The notes beneath the pieces are model-generated. The model worked only from the letters and a program-made list of their open reading frames with translations. It ran no database searches and had not been told where the DNA came from. A DNA stretch of 64,000 bases, taken from assembly GCA_910584915.1 (NCBI GenBank), contig CAJUDM010000007.1, positions 72,284-136,283 on the forward strand, written 5' to 3'. The first letter of the stretch is position 1. The number at the start of each line of letters is the position of its first letter. The translations under genes and the position numbers were made by a program. Below, in pieces: positions 52,722 to 61,502 of this stretch. Source of the stretch: an uncultured Lachnospiraceae bacterium (lineage in GTDB: Bacteria; Bacillota; Clostridia; Lachnospirales; Lachnospiraceae).

Positions 52722-54056
52722 TTACACGATCCCCTGCGCCTTCATCGCCTCTGCCACCTTCAAAAAGCCCGCAATGTTCGCGCCTGTCACATAGTCGCCC
52801 TCTTTGCCGTACTTTTTGGAAGCCTCGTCCAGATTGTGGAAGATGTTGACCATGATAGACTGCAGCTTGCTGTCCACCTCCTCAAATGTCCAGGACAGTC
52901 TCTCGGAGTTCTGGCTCATCTCCAGCGCGGAAGTTGCCACGCCGCCTGCGTTGGACGCCTTGCCCGGGCAGAACAGCACGCCGTTTTTCTGGAAATACTC
53001 TGTCGCTTCCAGAGTGGTGGGCATATTCGCGCCCTCCGCCACCGCAAAACAACCGTTTGCAACCAGAGCCTTTGCATCTTCAAGCCCCAGTTCATTCTGT
53101 GTCGCACAGGGCAGCGCGATATCGCATTTCACACTCCATACGCCCCTGCCCTCATGGTACTGCGCACTTGGCCTTGCCGCCGCGTACTCTGTCAGGCGGG
53201 CACGTTTTACCTCCTTCACTTCCTTTAAGAGCGCCACATCAATGCCCTCCGGATCATAGATCCAGCCTGTGGAGTCGGAACATGTCACAGGCTTTCCGCC
53301 GAGCTGCTGCGCCTTCTGGATCGCGTAGATTGCCACGTTGCCGGCGCCGGATACCGCGATGGTCTTGCCTGCGATCTCTTTGCCGTTGCATTTGAGCATC
53401 TCCGCTGTCAGATACAGAAGTCCATATCCGGTAGCCTCTGTCCTCGCAAGGGAACCGCCGTAGGTTAAGCCTTTTCCTGTCAGGACTCCCTCATACTGAT
53501 TTCTGATTCTCTTATACTGGCCGTACATGTAACCGATCTCACGGCCGCCCACGCCGATATCACCTGCCGGCACATCGGTGTCAGCACCGATATGTCTGTA
53601 GAGTTCTGTCATAAAGCTCTGGCAGAATGCCATCACTTCCCTGTCGGATTTTCCTTTCGGGTCAAAATCACAGCCGCCCTTGCCGCCGCCTATGGGCAGC
53701 CCTGTCAGGGAATTCTTAAAGATCTGTTCAAAGCCCAGGAACTTAATGATGCCGAGGTTTACAGAAGGATGGAATCTGAGTCCTCCTTTGTAAGGTCCGA
53801 TGGCACTGTTAAACTGTACGCGGAAACCGTTGTTTACCTGTACCTGCCCCTTGTCATCCACCCAGGGAACACGGAACATAATGATCCTCTCCGGTGTCGT
53901 CAGCCTCTCGAGCAGAGCCTCTTTTCTGTACTCCTCCTCATTCGCCTCGATCACTACCCTCAGTGATTCCAGAACTTCTTTTACCGCCTGATGAAACTCC
54001 GGCTGTGCGGGATTTTTCTCCACGACTTTTGCATAAACCTCGTCAACATATGACAT
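52722..54056 (-). CDS. gdhA: NADP-type glutamate dehydrogenase
   Basis: The 444-residue hexameric enzyme interconverts 2-oxoglutarate plus ammonium and glutamate. It has the substrate motif PIGGGKGGCDFDPKGKSD (catalytic Lys), GDIGVGGREIGYMYGQYKR and the Rossmann motif AVSGAGNVAIYA. Length and motifs fit the S50 small hexameric class. AAGGAGG lies 8 bases before the ATG at 54056. The leader contains a terminator-like hairpin close to the predicted transcript start, which suggests attenuation. Confidence 0.98.
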   Translation of the reverse strand: MSYVDEVYAKVVEKNPAQPEFHQAVKEVLESLRVVIEANEEEYRKEALLERLTTPERIIMFRVPWVDDKGQVQVNNGFRVQFNSAIGPYKGGLRFHPSVNLGIIKFLGFEQIFKNSLTGLPIGGGKGGCDFDPKGKSDREVMAFCQSFMTELYRHIGADTDVPAGDIGVGGREIGYMYGQYKRIRNQYEGVLTGKGLTYGGSLARTEATGYGLLYLTAEMLKCNGKEIAGKTIAVSGAGNVAIYAIQKAQQLGGKPVTCSDSTGWIYDPEGIDVALLKEVKEVKRARLTEYAAARPSAQYHEGRGVWSVKCDIALPCATQNELGLEDAKALVANGCFAVAEGANMPTTLEATEYFQKNGVLFCPGKASNAGGVATSALEMSQNSERLSWTFEEVDSKLQSIMVNIFHNLDEASKKYGKEGDYVTGANIAGFLKVAEAMKAQGIV

Positions 54057-54120
54057 TTCTCGTTTCCTCCTTAAATACAATATTGATATCCCTTAGATCG
54101 ACCGGACAGGGAAAATTGTT

Positions 54121-54202
54121 CTCACTGCCCTTGAAAATAAAAAAACAAAGGCAAAACAAAAGGCAGTAAGATCTGCGCCCTCTGCCTTTCAGACGCCTTT
54201 GT
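54121..54202 (-). promoter_or_regulatory. Possible transcription attenuator in the gdhA leader
   Basis: On the minus strand ACAAAGGC (54202-54195) pairs with GCCTTTGT and an inner AAAGGCAG pairs with CTGCCTTT, followed by a seven-T run at about 54145-54139: a nested intrinsic terminator. It begins a few bases after the predicted start site (promoter at 54212-54240). Downstream, CAAGGGCAG (54132-54124) can pair with the 3' strand CTGCCTTT instead, an antiterminator option. If so, gdhA expression depends on which fold forms. Confidence 0.55.
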
Positions 54203-54211
54203 CCAGAAATT

Positions 54212-54240
54212 ATTATATTACGTTCGCGGATATGATACAA
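54212..54240 (-). promoter_or_regulatory. Promoter upstream of the gdhA leader
   Basis: On the minus strand TTGTAT (54240-54235) and a perfect TATAAT (54217-54212) are 17 bp apart. The predicted start near 54205 leaves about 150 bases of leader before gdhA. Confidence 0.65.
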
Positions 54241-54333
54241 GAGTTTTTTTCTGCAGAAATCCACAAAATTTTGCCCGGATTCTATACACTTTATACAAAT
54301 CCGGGCGAAAAACCTGCGAAAAGCAGCAGTGCA

Positions 54334-54795
54334 TCAAAATCCCTGTCCGTATTTCTGATACAGTTCCTCCAACTTCTGCCTGTCCTCCTCAGAGATGCTT
54401 TCCTGCAGGTACTCCTTCATCTCCGAAACGGTATCACCGTCAAAACCATCCTCGATCATATCCGTCATATCTGATATAGTATCTTTATTGACATATTTTC
54501 CGATCATCTCTTTTGCCTTCTGCCGGTCTTCCTCATCGAAACTGTCCATGATCTCCTTCGCCTTACTGGCCGCCTCCGGGTCACCGGTGCTCTCAAACAC
54601 CTGCTGTAGCGCCTGCTCCAGAATCTCTTCCTCCGCCTTGTCCTTAACCTTGTCCGTAGTCATACTCTTCAGTTTTTCTGCGAAAGTCTCGTTCGTCAGG
54701 CCAAAGAGTGTCACGCCTCCCGCCAGGATCACAATACTCAAAAACAGGATCGTACCTGTCCCTTTTCTTTTTCTTTTTTTCCGCCTTCTGCTCAT
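54334..54795 (-). CDS. Hypothetical membrane-anchored protein (153 aa)
   Basis: The protein starts with a very basic segment (MSRRRKKRKRKG), then one transmembrane helix (about residues 15-37, TILFLSIVILAGGVTLFGL), then an acidic, helical extracytoplasmic part (DKAEEEILEQALQQVFESTG, EMKEYLQESISEEDRQKLEE). It is a single-pass protein with N-in topology. GGGAGGGCAGG precedes the ATG at 54795. I do not recognise a family. Confidence 0.75.
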   Translation of the reverse strand: MSRRRKKRKRKGTGTILFLSIVILAGGVTLFGLTNETFAEKLKSMTTDKVKDKAEEEILEQALQQVFESTGDPEAASKAKEIMDSFDEEDRQKAKEMIGKYVNKDTISDMTDMIEDGFDGDTVSEMKEYLQESISEEDRQKLEELYQKYGQGF

Positions 54796-54901
54796 CCTGC
54801 CCTCCCTTTCTGTCATCTTCCTCTATAGAGAAGATGCGCAGAGCCCCTGAAAAGTTCATATATTTTTATCATCCGGCATGGCAGCACATAAACAATACCT
54901 T

Positions 54902-55333
54902 CTATAAATATTTTTTTAATCTCTCCATATTTTTCTCCTCGAATCCTGCCAGCTCCTCCGCCAGTTCCATACACTCTTTCCCGGCGTTCTCATAAGTCTT
55001 CATATTCTTCCAGATGTCCGTCACCCCCCTGCTGTTCTCCTGAAACAAAATATCCGCCACATGGCTTGTGCTGGAATCCAGCAGCGTGCTCATCTGCAGG
55101 CCGCTCCTCTGTAAGACCTCCTGCACCTGGGAATTCCGATAGCCTTCCTCCCTCTCTTTTGTCAGTTCTTTCAGCGCCCTGTTGTGAATATCCGCAAAGG
55201 TAATGAATTCCCTGGACATCTCCACAGACAGATCCTTATCATAAACCCTTTCTGTAACCGCATCTAACGCATTCATGGCAAGCTGCGTGTTTCTCTGTAT
55301 GTGATGGTATAATTTGATATCCTCTTTTTTCAT
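54902..55333 (-). CDS. Hypothetical helical protein (143 aa)
   Basis: The protein begins MKKEDIKLYHHIQRNTQLAM and is predicted to be all alpha-helical, with amphipathic segments (DAVTERVYDKDLSVEMSREF, ENAGKECMELAEELAGFEEK). Its repeated helices with His/Glu spacing recall four-helix bundles, but no metal-ligand pattern is certain. GGAGGGATCAG precedes the ATG at 55333. It may be co-transcribed with the downstream membrane protein. Function unknown. Confidence 0.75.
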   Translation of the reverse strand: MKKEDIKLYHHIQRNTQLAMNALDAVTERVYDKDLSVEMSREFITFADIHNRALKELTKEREEGYRNSQVQEVLQRSGLQMSTLLDSSTSHVADILFQENSRGVTDIWKNMKTYENAGKECMELAEELAGFEEKNMERLKKYL

Positions 55334-55569
55334 CTGATCCCTCCATGTCAGAAGCGCCTGCGGCAATGACAGGCGATGGACAATTCGTATCATTCCCGTA
55401 ATATGTCAATTGCCTCATCTGCGATCAGGGCATATCCGGCAGCAACGAAGCCAGATGGCTGTACTGTCACCTTATCCATGCTCCTGCGACGTCCTGTCTG
55501 TCCAGTATACAGTATGGGCTGTCTATCTGGTTTTATTCAAAATTCTTCTGATTTTGTAACGGGCAAAAT

Positions 55570-55610
55570 ACAAAAAGAGTACCGCATAGCCCCATGCGAT
55601 ACTCTTTTGT
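55570..55610 (-). terminator. Terminator of the Gfo/Idh oxidoreductase gene
   Basis: ACAAAA plus GAGTA-CGCATAG pairs with ATGCG-TACTC plus TTTTGT around a CCC loop. T-rich on the minus strand. It lies 20 bp after the oxidoreductase stop in a 297-bp gap that otherwise shows nothing recognisable. Confidence 0.88.
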
Positions 55611-55630
55611 GTTCTCACTGTCATTCTCTT

Positions 55631-56617
55631 TTATGCTTCTTCCTCAAACGGATATACAATACCCCAGTCTTTCCGCCTCTCATCCATAAATTCCATAATG
55701 CGGATCGTTTCCGCGTGCGGCATCTCCGGACACTCCAGCGCTCCGTTCTTCAGCGCTCTGATACACGCCTCCACCTCATATTCATAGCCTGTGATCTGTT
55801 TGGGCGCTTTTTTGTGAAGAATCCGCTTGCGATCCCTGTCATATACGGTAAAACTCTCATAATTGTTGATATTTTCGATCACAATATAACCGTCGCTCCC
55901 CTGGATGATCCCCTTTCTGTCACCCACACAACTCTGGGAGGCAGTCAGGCATGCCAGCCTGCCATCCGTATACTGGATCGTTATCGTCTCCTGCTTATCC
56001 ACTCCCGTCTCCGTGTAAGTGCAGAAAGAAGATACCTTTTTCACATTCGTCCCGAAAAAGATGGAGGCAAAGTTGATCGGATACACCCCCAGATCCAGAA
56101 GGCTTCCCCCCGCCAGTGCCGGATCATACATCCTCTGAACATGCTCCAGGGAATAACTCAGATTCGCGGACAGCATCCTTGGCCTGCCGATCAGCCCCTG
56201 GGAAAGCGCCTCTTTGATCATTCCCACCATCGGCATATACCTTGTCCAGATCGCCTCCGTGATAAACACTTTCTCCTTCTCCGCATATTCCAGCACTTCC
56301 CTCGCCTGCAGCGCGTTTGCCGTAAAAGCTTTCTCGCACAGGACAGGCTTCTTATGCCGGATGCACAGCATTGCATTATCGTAGTGCTCAGAATGCGGTG
56401 TGGCAATATATACCAGATCCACCTTTTTATCCTGCAGCATCGCCTCATAAGAACCGTATGCCTTCTTCACACCATATTTTTTTGCGAAAGCATCCGCTTT
56501 CTCCTGTGTCCTGGATGCAATCGCATAGAGAGATACATCCTTCATCTTACTGACTGTCTTCGCCATCATGCCGGAAATATTTCCGGCGCCCATCAAACCA
56601 ATCCTCAATTTACTCAT
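55631..56617 (-). CDS. Gfo/Idh/MocA family oxidoreductase
   Basis: The 328-residue NAD(P)-dependent enzyme has an N-terminal Rossmann motif (LRIGLMGAGNISGMMAKTV), the conserved EKAFTANALQAREV (EKP-like, here EKA) near residue 95, and a C-terminal alpha/beta domain with SLLDLGVYPINFASIFFG. Family members act on sugars, inositols or dihydrodiols; the DLGVYPINF motif resembles dimeric dihydrodiol/xylose-type dehydrogenases. GGAG lies 8 bases before the ATG at 56617. It is 5 bp from the SH3 gene, so likely co-transcribed. Confidence 0.93.
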   Translation of the reverse strand: MSKLRIGLMGAGNISGMMAKTVSKMKDVSLYAIASRTQEKADAFAKKYGVKKAYGSYEAMLQDKKVDLVYIATPHSEHYDNAMLCIRHKKPVLCEKAFTANALQAREVLEYAEKEKVFITEAIWTRYMPMVGMIKEALSQGLIGRPRMLSANLSYSLEHVQRMYDPALAGGSLLDLGVYPINFASIFFGTNVKKVSSFCTYTETGVDKQETITIQYTDGRLACLTASQSCVGDRKGIIQGSDGYIVIENINNYESFTVYDRDRKRILHKKAPKQITGYEYEVEACIRALKNGALECPEMPHAETIRIMEFMDERRKDWGIVYPFEEEA

Positions 56618-56622
56618 CTGTC

Positions 56623-57924
56623 TCACTCCATATATTCACTCTTTACATACGCGGTCTGACCTTTATATTTCACCTTGCACCAGCCGTCCGCCTGATTCAT
56701 CACAAGTTCCAGCCGCTCCCCCTGATAGACGACTCCCAGCTTATCTCCTGTCTCGCTGGCACTCTTCCTGACATTCACCGTCTCCTTTGCCGTCACATAA
56801 CCGTTGCTCCCGAGAGAAGTATCGACAGCCGCCGTCTCCTGTGCCGCAGGCTCCTCAGACTGTGTCTCCCCGGTATTTTCCGCCGCTGCCTCCGAAGCAA
56901 TAACCTCAAGGTACTCGGACTTGATATAGAACTCCTTCGTGCCGTCCGTCAGTTTTGTCCAGCCGTTCGGTTTCTCCTCCAGCACATCAAACTCATCCCC
57001 TATCTGGGCCTTTCCAAGCTTGTCCGCCTTTTCGCTGTCGGAACTTCTCATATTCACCACATCGATGGCTTTAACCCTCCTCGCAACACTCACAGGTTCA
57101 GAAGCCCCCTCCTCCGGCTCCGCTGAAGCCTCCGCTTCCTCCGGCTGCTCTGCAGCCTGGCTGGCAAGCAGCGCTTCCTGTATGCCCTTTGTGATGGACT
57201 CCTCCACCCTGATGTAGGCATTCGCCGCCTCGGAGCCGCTCTGCACCAGCTGCCTGAAGTCAGCATTGACCTTATTGTTTAAGTCTACCACATCATCCTG
57301 GAAATTGATCGCATCGATGTAATCCGCTTCCTCCCTGTCGATCTCCTTTTCCATATTGATATAATAATTTCCGGCTTCGTTCTTACAGATAAAAAAGCTT
57401 ACCAGGCCGGGGACCAGCCCGTCGTATCCGACGATCTGGACATCCGCCACGACATATGCGATATAGGAATCCTCTCTCGGTCCCGGCTTTGTATAGATAT
57501 TCACAGCGGGACAGGCTTCCATATGCTTCGCCCACTCTGTAAAACGGATCAGCACGGAATCCGTAAGCGGGCTGACGATCTCATTCAGCGCGTCCACATT
57601 ATTCTCTTCCATCGCCTTATAATATTTCATGATAAGCTCATTGATCTCAGGATAGGCATTTTCCTCCAGCGCCACATCCGGCACGGTGAGTCCCTGCTGC
57701 TGCGATTCCTCCTGCCCCGGGCTTGCATTCGTCTGCACTTCCTCCAGCTGCTGCTTTTTCTTATTTGCCGAGATACCGATCCCCATTGTGATCAGTATCG
57801 CCGCAACCAGCACGACCGGAAGCACGATCTTTCTGTTATCCACAACGGCATCCTTAAACCTCTCCGCCATCTTTCCTGCATTTATCTGTCCTTCGTTCGT
57901 TCCCCGCATTCTTTTTCCCGCCAT
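56623..57924 (-). CDS. Single-pass membrane protein with two SH3b domains
   Basis: The 433-residue protein has a short cytoplasmic N-terminus, one transmembrane segment (about residues 32-52, KIVLPVVLVAAILITMGIGI), and an extracytoplasmic NTF2-like region (EINELIMKYYKAMEENNVDA, YVVADVQIVGYDGLVPGL). Two bacterial SH3 domains follow, beginning AIDVVNMRSSDSEKADKLG and ETVNVRKSASETGDKLGVV, separated by Glu/Ala-rich linkers. SH3b domains bind cell-wall peptides, so it probably acts at the envelope. GAGG precedes the ATG at 57924. Confidence 0.88.
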   Translation of the reverse strand: MAGKRMRGTNEGQINAGKMAERFKDAVVDNRKIVLPVVLVAAILITMGIGISANKKKQQLEEVQTNASPGQEESQQQGLTVPDVALEENAYPEINELIMKYYKAMEENNVDALNEIVSPLTDSVLIRFTEWAKHMEACPAVNIYTKPGPREDSYIAYVVADVQIVGYDGLVPGLVSFFICKNEAGNYYINMEKEIDREEADYIDAINFQDDVVDLNNKVNADFRQLVQSGSEAANAYIRVEESITKGIQEALLASQAAEQPEEAEASAEPEEGASEPVSVARRVKAIDVVNMRSSDSEKADKLGKAQIGDEFDVLEEKPNGWTKLTDGTKEFYIKSEYLEVIASEAAAENTGETQSEEPAAQETAAVDTSLGSNGYVTAKETVNVRKSASETGDKLGVVYQGERLELVMNQADGWCKVKYKGQTAYVKSEYME

Positions 57925-58031
57925 ACATTTCCTCACTTTTTATCATAGATGAAGGTCATTGTTACGTATTTTCTCTCTAATGCCCAAACAAGAGGCAAGT
58001 AAACTCACCTCTTGTCTTCGGTCTGTCAGTA

Positions 58032-58112
58032 TTATACTAAGCAACGTACCTTATACTAAGCAACGTTCCTTATGCTAAGCAACGTTCATGCGCTTATGCT
58101 GGCCAACGGGCA
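58032..58112. repeat. 19-bp tandem repeat near tRNA-Arg
   Basis: Three close copies of CTTATACTAAGCAACGTTC and a fourth diverged copy (CTTATGCTGGCCAACG) lie in tandem, about 30 bp downstream of the tRNA gene's 3' end. The rest of the gap (57925-58140) also has a hairpin ACAAGAGG/CCTCTTGT at about 57990-58017. Confidence 0.85.
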
Positions 58113-58140
58113 CACACTCCGCGTGCGCCCCATGGCAAAA

Positions 58141-58212
58141 TGCACCCGACAGGAATCGAACCTGCATTAAAGGCGTCGGAGGCCTTCGTTCTATCCGTTA
58201 GACTACGGGTGC
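58141..58212 (-). tRNA. tRNA-Arg (anticodon CCG)
   Basis: On the minus strand a 72-base cloverleaf runs from GCACCCG (acceptor 5' strand) to CGGGTGC plus the discriminator A. The anticodon arm is AAGGC-CTCCGAC-GCCTT, giving anticodon CCG (codon CGG). The T arm has GCAGGTTCGATTCCTGT. The 3' CCA is not encoded. Confidence 0.97.
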
Positions 58213-58369
58213 CTGGAATGGTATGAATTATTACGAAATTGTTACATTTCGCTTGTTATCATACCATATCCTGCTCTATCTGTCCAGACTTTTATCTATA
58301 AAAAATTTTCCAGAACGAATCAGTCCAACCCTCAGGCTGAACTGCTACTCCAAAACAAACTTTCCCGGA

Positions 58370-59332
58370 TCATTTCATATCGTATATGCTGATGCTGTCT
58401 GTTTTCCTGTCAAAATAGTAGACGGTATCGGAGAGTACCTCCTCCGGCTCGAGCTGAGTCCTGTTCACCTCTGTCACCATGCCGATCAGGCTGTCCGCGC
58501 TCCGCACATGATTTTCCGGCAGCAGGATCACCTCATGGACGGAACTGGGCAGAATATAAAAATTTTTCCCCAGCTTTTCAGCAAACTCTTTTAAAAGCCC
58601 CCTGTACAAAATGCATGCAGCCCCGAGATATCTCCTGCTGTTTGTCAACACCAACAGCGGAGCGTTTCCGTATCGTCTCTCCTTTTCCATGTATCCGTCC
58701 AGCTTCGGAAAACCGTTCTCCTCATTGTCCTCCCACTCCCATACCGGGATATCGTCCTCAAGCACCATCCGCGAAAGCAATTCCTCAATTGTCCTGATCC
58801 TGCCCGGCAGCATTGCCTCCGAATTTTTCAGGGCATCCTCATAGAGCCTCTCCACAGTGACGCCCCATTTTTCCATATGGGCATTTTTCACCATGATCGC
58901 CGCCGTCCCCATCCTCGGGCTGTCCGTAAGACAGTAAAATACCGCCGCCATATCCAGAAAATCCCGGCTCGGCATCTCCGAGAGCATCGCCCGATTCTTT
59001 TTTTTATTGACAAGCTTTACAGCCAGTTTTTTCTTCACCTGCCCATAATCGTGGTAGAACTCAAAATCCGGCGTCTGCGACATATCCTGCTCTTCATATA
59101 TCTCCAGAAAGTCCTCCAGGATATCCTCCATATCCCTCCCCTCCAGATAATCCGCGTAAAAACCCTCCATATAGATAGTCGGCACAACCTTTTCCTGCGA
59201 CCTGCGGATTGTGATGCCCTGTAGCATAACGCCGTTGTTCTTCGCTACATTGATCGATTCCACTTTCACTTCCGCCCCCAGTTTTTTCTGAAGGCCCTCT
59301 TTCACTTTTATGATAAACTGAGAATAATTCAT
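58370..59332 (-). CDS. DUF5688 family protein
   Basis: The 320-residue soluble protein begins MNYSQFIIKVKEGLQKKLG and contains NNGVMLQGITIRRSQEKVVP, DFEFYHDYGQVKKKLAVKLV and SSVHEVILLPENH. This layout matches DUF5688, a family found mostly in Lachnospiraceae, often in several copies per genome. Its role is unknown. AGAGGTAG precedes the ATG. It is monocistronic, between the efp terminator and the tRNA. Confidence 0.9.
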   Translation of the reverse strand: MNYSQFIIKVKEGLQKKLGAEVKVESINVAKNNGVMLQGITIRRSQEKVVPTIYMEGFYADYLEGRDMEDILEDFLEIYEEQDMSQTPDFEFYHDYGQVKKKLAVKLVNKKKNRAMLSEMPSRDFLDMAAVFYCLTDSPRMGTAAIMVKNAHMEKWGVTVERLYEDALKNSEAMLPGRIRTIEELLSRMVLEDDIPVWEWEDNEENGFPKLDGYMEKERRYGNAPLLVLTNSRRYLGAACILYRGLLKEFAEKLGKNFYILPSSVHEVILLPENHVRSADSLIGMVTEVNRTQLEPEEVLSDTVYYFDRKTDSISIYDMK

Positions 59333-59393
59333 AGCTACCTCTCTTTCCTTTCTTATGATTTTCGTTTTTGGGAAATTTATGAATAGAAATTTA

Positions 59394-59429
59394 AAAAGAA
59401 AAAGACAACAGAAGAAAACTCCTGTTGTC
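59394..59429 (-). terminator. Terminator of efp
   Basis: GACAACAG (59404-59411) pairs with CTGTTGTC (59422-59429), followed on the minus strand by CTTTTTCTTTTT. It lies about 45 bp after the efp stop. Confidence 0.88.
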
Positions 59430-59472
59430 CTATAGGTTCAACATAATAAAGATGCAGAAAACATATCCCCTC

Positions 59473-60030
59473 TTAAACACGGCTCAGATATTCGCCGGTG
59501 CGGGTGTCTATCTTGATGGTGTCGCCCTGATTTACGAACAGCGGAACATATACCACAGCGCCGGTCTCCACGGTGGCGGGCTTTGTCGCGCCTGTCGCCG
59601 TATCTCCCTTAAAGCCGGGCTCCGTCTCCGTGATCTCCAGTTCAACGAACAGGGGAGGCTCCACGGCAAACACACTCCCGTTGTGGGAAAGCATCTTCAC
59701 CATCTCGTTCTCCTTCACAAATTTCATGGAATCCTGAATATCAGCGGCACTCATTGCCATCTGCTCATAGTTCTCCGTATCCATGAAATTATAGAGGTCA
59801 CCATCTGCATACAAATACTGCATTTCTCTTCTGTCAATACGTGCCTGAGGGCATTTCTCCGTAGGGCGGAATGTCTTTTCCACTACGCCGCCGCTCTTGA
59901 TGTTTTTCAGTTTGGTCCTGACGAAAGCTGCGCCTTTTCCGGGTTTCACATGCTGAAACTCGATGATCTGATACACATTGCCTTCCAACTCTATCGTAAT
60001 ACCGTTTCTGAAGTCACCTGCAGATACCAT
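59473..60030 (-). CDS. efp: Translation elongation factor P
   Basis: The 185-residue, three-domain protein relieves ribosome stalling at polyproline stretches. The KOW-like domain I holds the tip loop VKPGKGAAFVRTK with the conserved Lys near residue 32, which is modified in many bacteria. The C-terminal domain has GDTATGATKPATVETGAVV. AGGAGGAA precedes the ATG. It follows aroQ on the same strand. Confidence 0.98.
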   Translation of the reverse strand: MVSAGDFRNGITIELEGNVYQIIEFQHVKPGKGAAFVRTKLKNIKSGGVVEKTFRPTEKCPQARIDRREMQYLYADGDLYNFMDTENYEQMAMSAADIQDSMKFVKENEMVKMLSHNGSVFAVEPPLFVELEITETEPGFKGDTATGATKPATVETGAVVYVPLFVNQGDTIKIDTRTGEYLSRV

Positions 60031-60095
60031 AAAATATTCCTCCTGATGTCTCTCTTAATGATCCTTTTCCAGTTTATCCTAAAAATCCATCTTTT

Positions 60096-60560
60096 TCAAC
60101 TGTTTTTTCTCTGAATTTCAATTTTTTTGTGTTCGTCCAGCAAAAAATCTATCGCTGTCAAATAACCTTTAAGCCCCTGCCCGTAAATCTGCTTATCGCA
60201 GGCGGGAGCCGTGACGGAAATTTTCCGGAATTCCTCCCTGTCTGTAATGTCCGAGATATGCACCTCCACCTTTTTGACCGTCTCTACGGAGGCAAGGGCG
60301 TCATGGATCGCATAACTGTAATGCGTGTAGGCGCCTGGGTTTATGACCAACCCCTGCGTTCCATCAAAATAGGCATCCTGGATCCTGTCGATGATCGCCC
60401 CCTCATGGTTGCTCTGAAATACCTCGATCTGGCACTCCTCCTTCTGTGCTTTCTCCGCTATCATCTTCAGCAGATAGTCATAATCCTGTGTGCCATAAAT
60501 ATTTTTCTCCCGAATCCCCAAAAAATTCAGGTTAGGCCCGTTTATGATCAAAATCTTCAT
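60096..60560 (-). CDS. aroQ: Type II 3-dehydroquinate dehydratase
   Basis: The 154-residue dodecameric enzyme makes 3-dehydroshikimate, step 3 of the shikimate pathway. The motifs are MKILIINGPNLNFLGIREKN with the catalytic Arg/Tyr, FQSNHEGAIIDRIQDA, NPGAYTHYSYAIHDAL (catalytic His nearby) and VEVHISDI. GGGAGGAAAAAC precedes the ATG. It is near aroK and aroE on the same strand. Confidence 0.98.
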   Translation of the reverse strand: MKILIINGPNLNFLGIREKNIYGTQDYDYLLKMIAEKAQKEECQIEVFQSNHEGAIIDRIQDAYFDGTQGLVINPGAYTHYSYAIHDALASVETVKKVEVHISDITDREEFRKISVTAPACDKQIYGQGLKGYLTAIDFLLDEHKKIEIQRKNS

Positions 60561-60671
60561 GTTTTTCCTCCCTGAAACTCCTCTGTCAAACCTGTGCTCA
60601 TCCCGTAAATATTCAGCCCTTCGGCCTCATCACTTCATTTTCCCCTGTTTGACAACGGACTGTCCTCCTCC

Positions 60672-61196
60672 TTACGGCAGCTGCAGCAGCCCTGCTATCT
60701 CCTCTGCCGCCTGCGTCGTATTTTTGTCATCCGCCTCGATCACGATATCCGCCGCTTTCCTGTATAAGTCCTCGCGCTGGCTGAGCAGTTCCCTTATCCT
60801 CCCCATGGGATCATCCCCCTGCAGAAGGGGCCTTGTGGTATCTCCCTTAAGCCGTTCATACACCGTTTCCGGTGAAACCCTCAGATACACCACAGTTCCG
60901 AGCCTGCCAAGCAGTTCCCTGTTCTCTTCCCTAAGAGGCGTACCGCCTCCGGCGGAGTAGATATGTCTAGCCTTCTCTTCCTGCAGTTCCCGCAGCAGCT
61001 CCGTTTCTTTCATCCGGAAGTAGTCCTCCCCTTCTGTCTGAAAAATTTCCGAAATACTCCTGCCTTCCCGCTTCTCTATCAGCTTATCGGTATCCAGGAC
61101 AGTACACTGCAGCCTGTAGGAAAGGGCGACCCCCGTGCTGCTTTTCCCGCTGCCCATAAAACCGATCAGAATAATACTGTCACCCCTGCCGTCCAT
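60672..61196 (-). CDS. aroK: Shikimate kinase
   Basis: The 174-residue NMP-kinase fold enzyme phosphorylates shikimate. Walker A is IGFMGSGKSSTG; DTDKLIEKREG binds shikimate; SAGGGTPLREEN and TTRPLLQG form the substrate and LID regions. ATG at 61196 (GGAGAG upstream) is used; an ATG four codons earlier (61208) is equally possible. The last codons stop 111 bp before aroQ. Confidence 0.96.
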   Translation of the reverse strand: MDGRGDSIILIGFMGSGKSSTGVALSYRLQCTVLDTDKLIEKREGRSISEIFQTEGEDYFRMKETELLRELQEEKARHIYSAGGGTPLREENRELLGRLGTVVYLRVSPETVYERLKGDTTRPLLQGDDPMGRIRELLSQREDLYRKAADIVIEADDKNTTQAAEEIAGLLQLP

Positions 61197-61502
61197 CTTT
61201 CTCTCCATTTCCTCGCTTTTTCGCCCGCCAAGAGCCGATGCAGTCAACACCCCCGCGGCAAGCAACGGGGCATCAGGCTTGCAGCGCTACAGAGCAACGG
61301 AGTATATGGCCCTCGCGGCATTCGCCAAATGCTCGTGCAAGCACAGCACTTGGCTCATTGCTCGCGGGAATCAAGCAGAGAAGAGCCGTCTTCCCCTGCT
61401 CGCCGCGCGGCCCGTGCGCCGCCCTGGCGGCATATCTTCTCTGCACGGGTCTGCGCATACAGAAGCCGTCAGCTATCCGGCGGCTCCCCTTGACCTTCGT
61501 CC
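61197..61502. repeat. Intergenic repeat element B between aroE and aroK
   Basis: The 306-bp gap holds an element with modules CAAGCAACGGGGCAT (61258-61272), CCCTCGCGGCATTCGCCA (61310-61327) and GGCTCATTGCTCGC (61352-61365). The last two match modules in element A (46860-46936) with one to three substitutions. An open frame on the minus strand crosses it without a ribosome binding site. No gene is supported. Confidence 0.6.

Noticed and set aside
55376..56659. 427-residue plus-strand open frame
   Set aside because: It is antisense to the well-supported Gfo/Idh oxidoreductase and shows no family features; a shadow of GC-biased codon positions.
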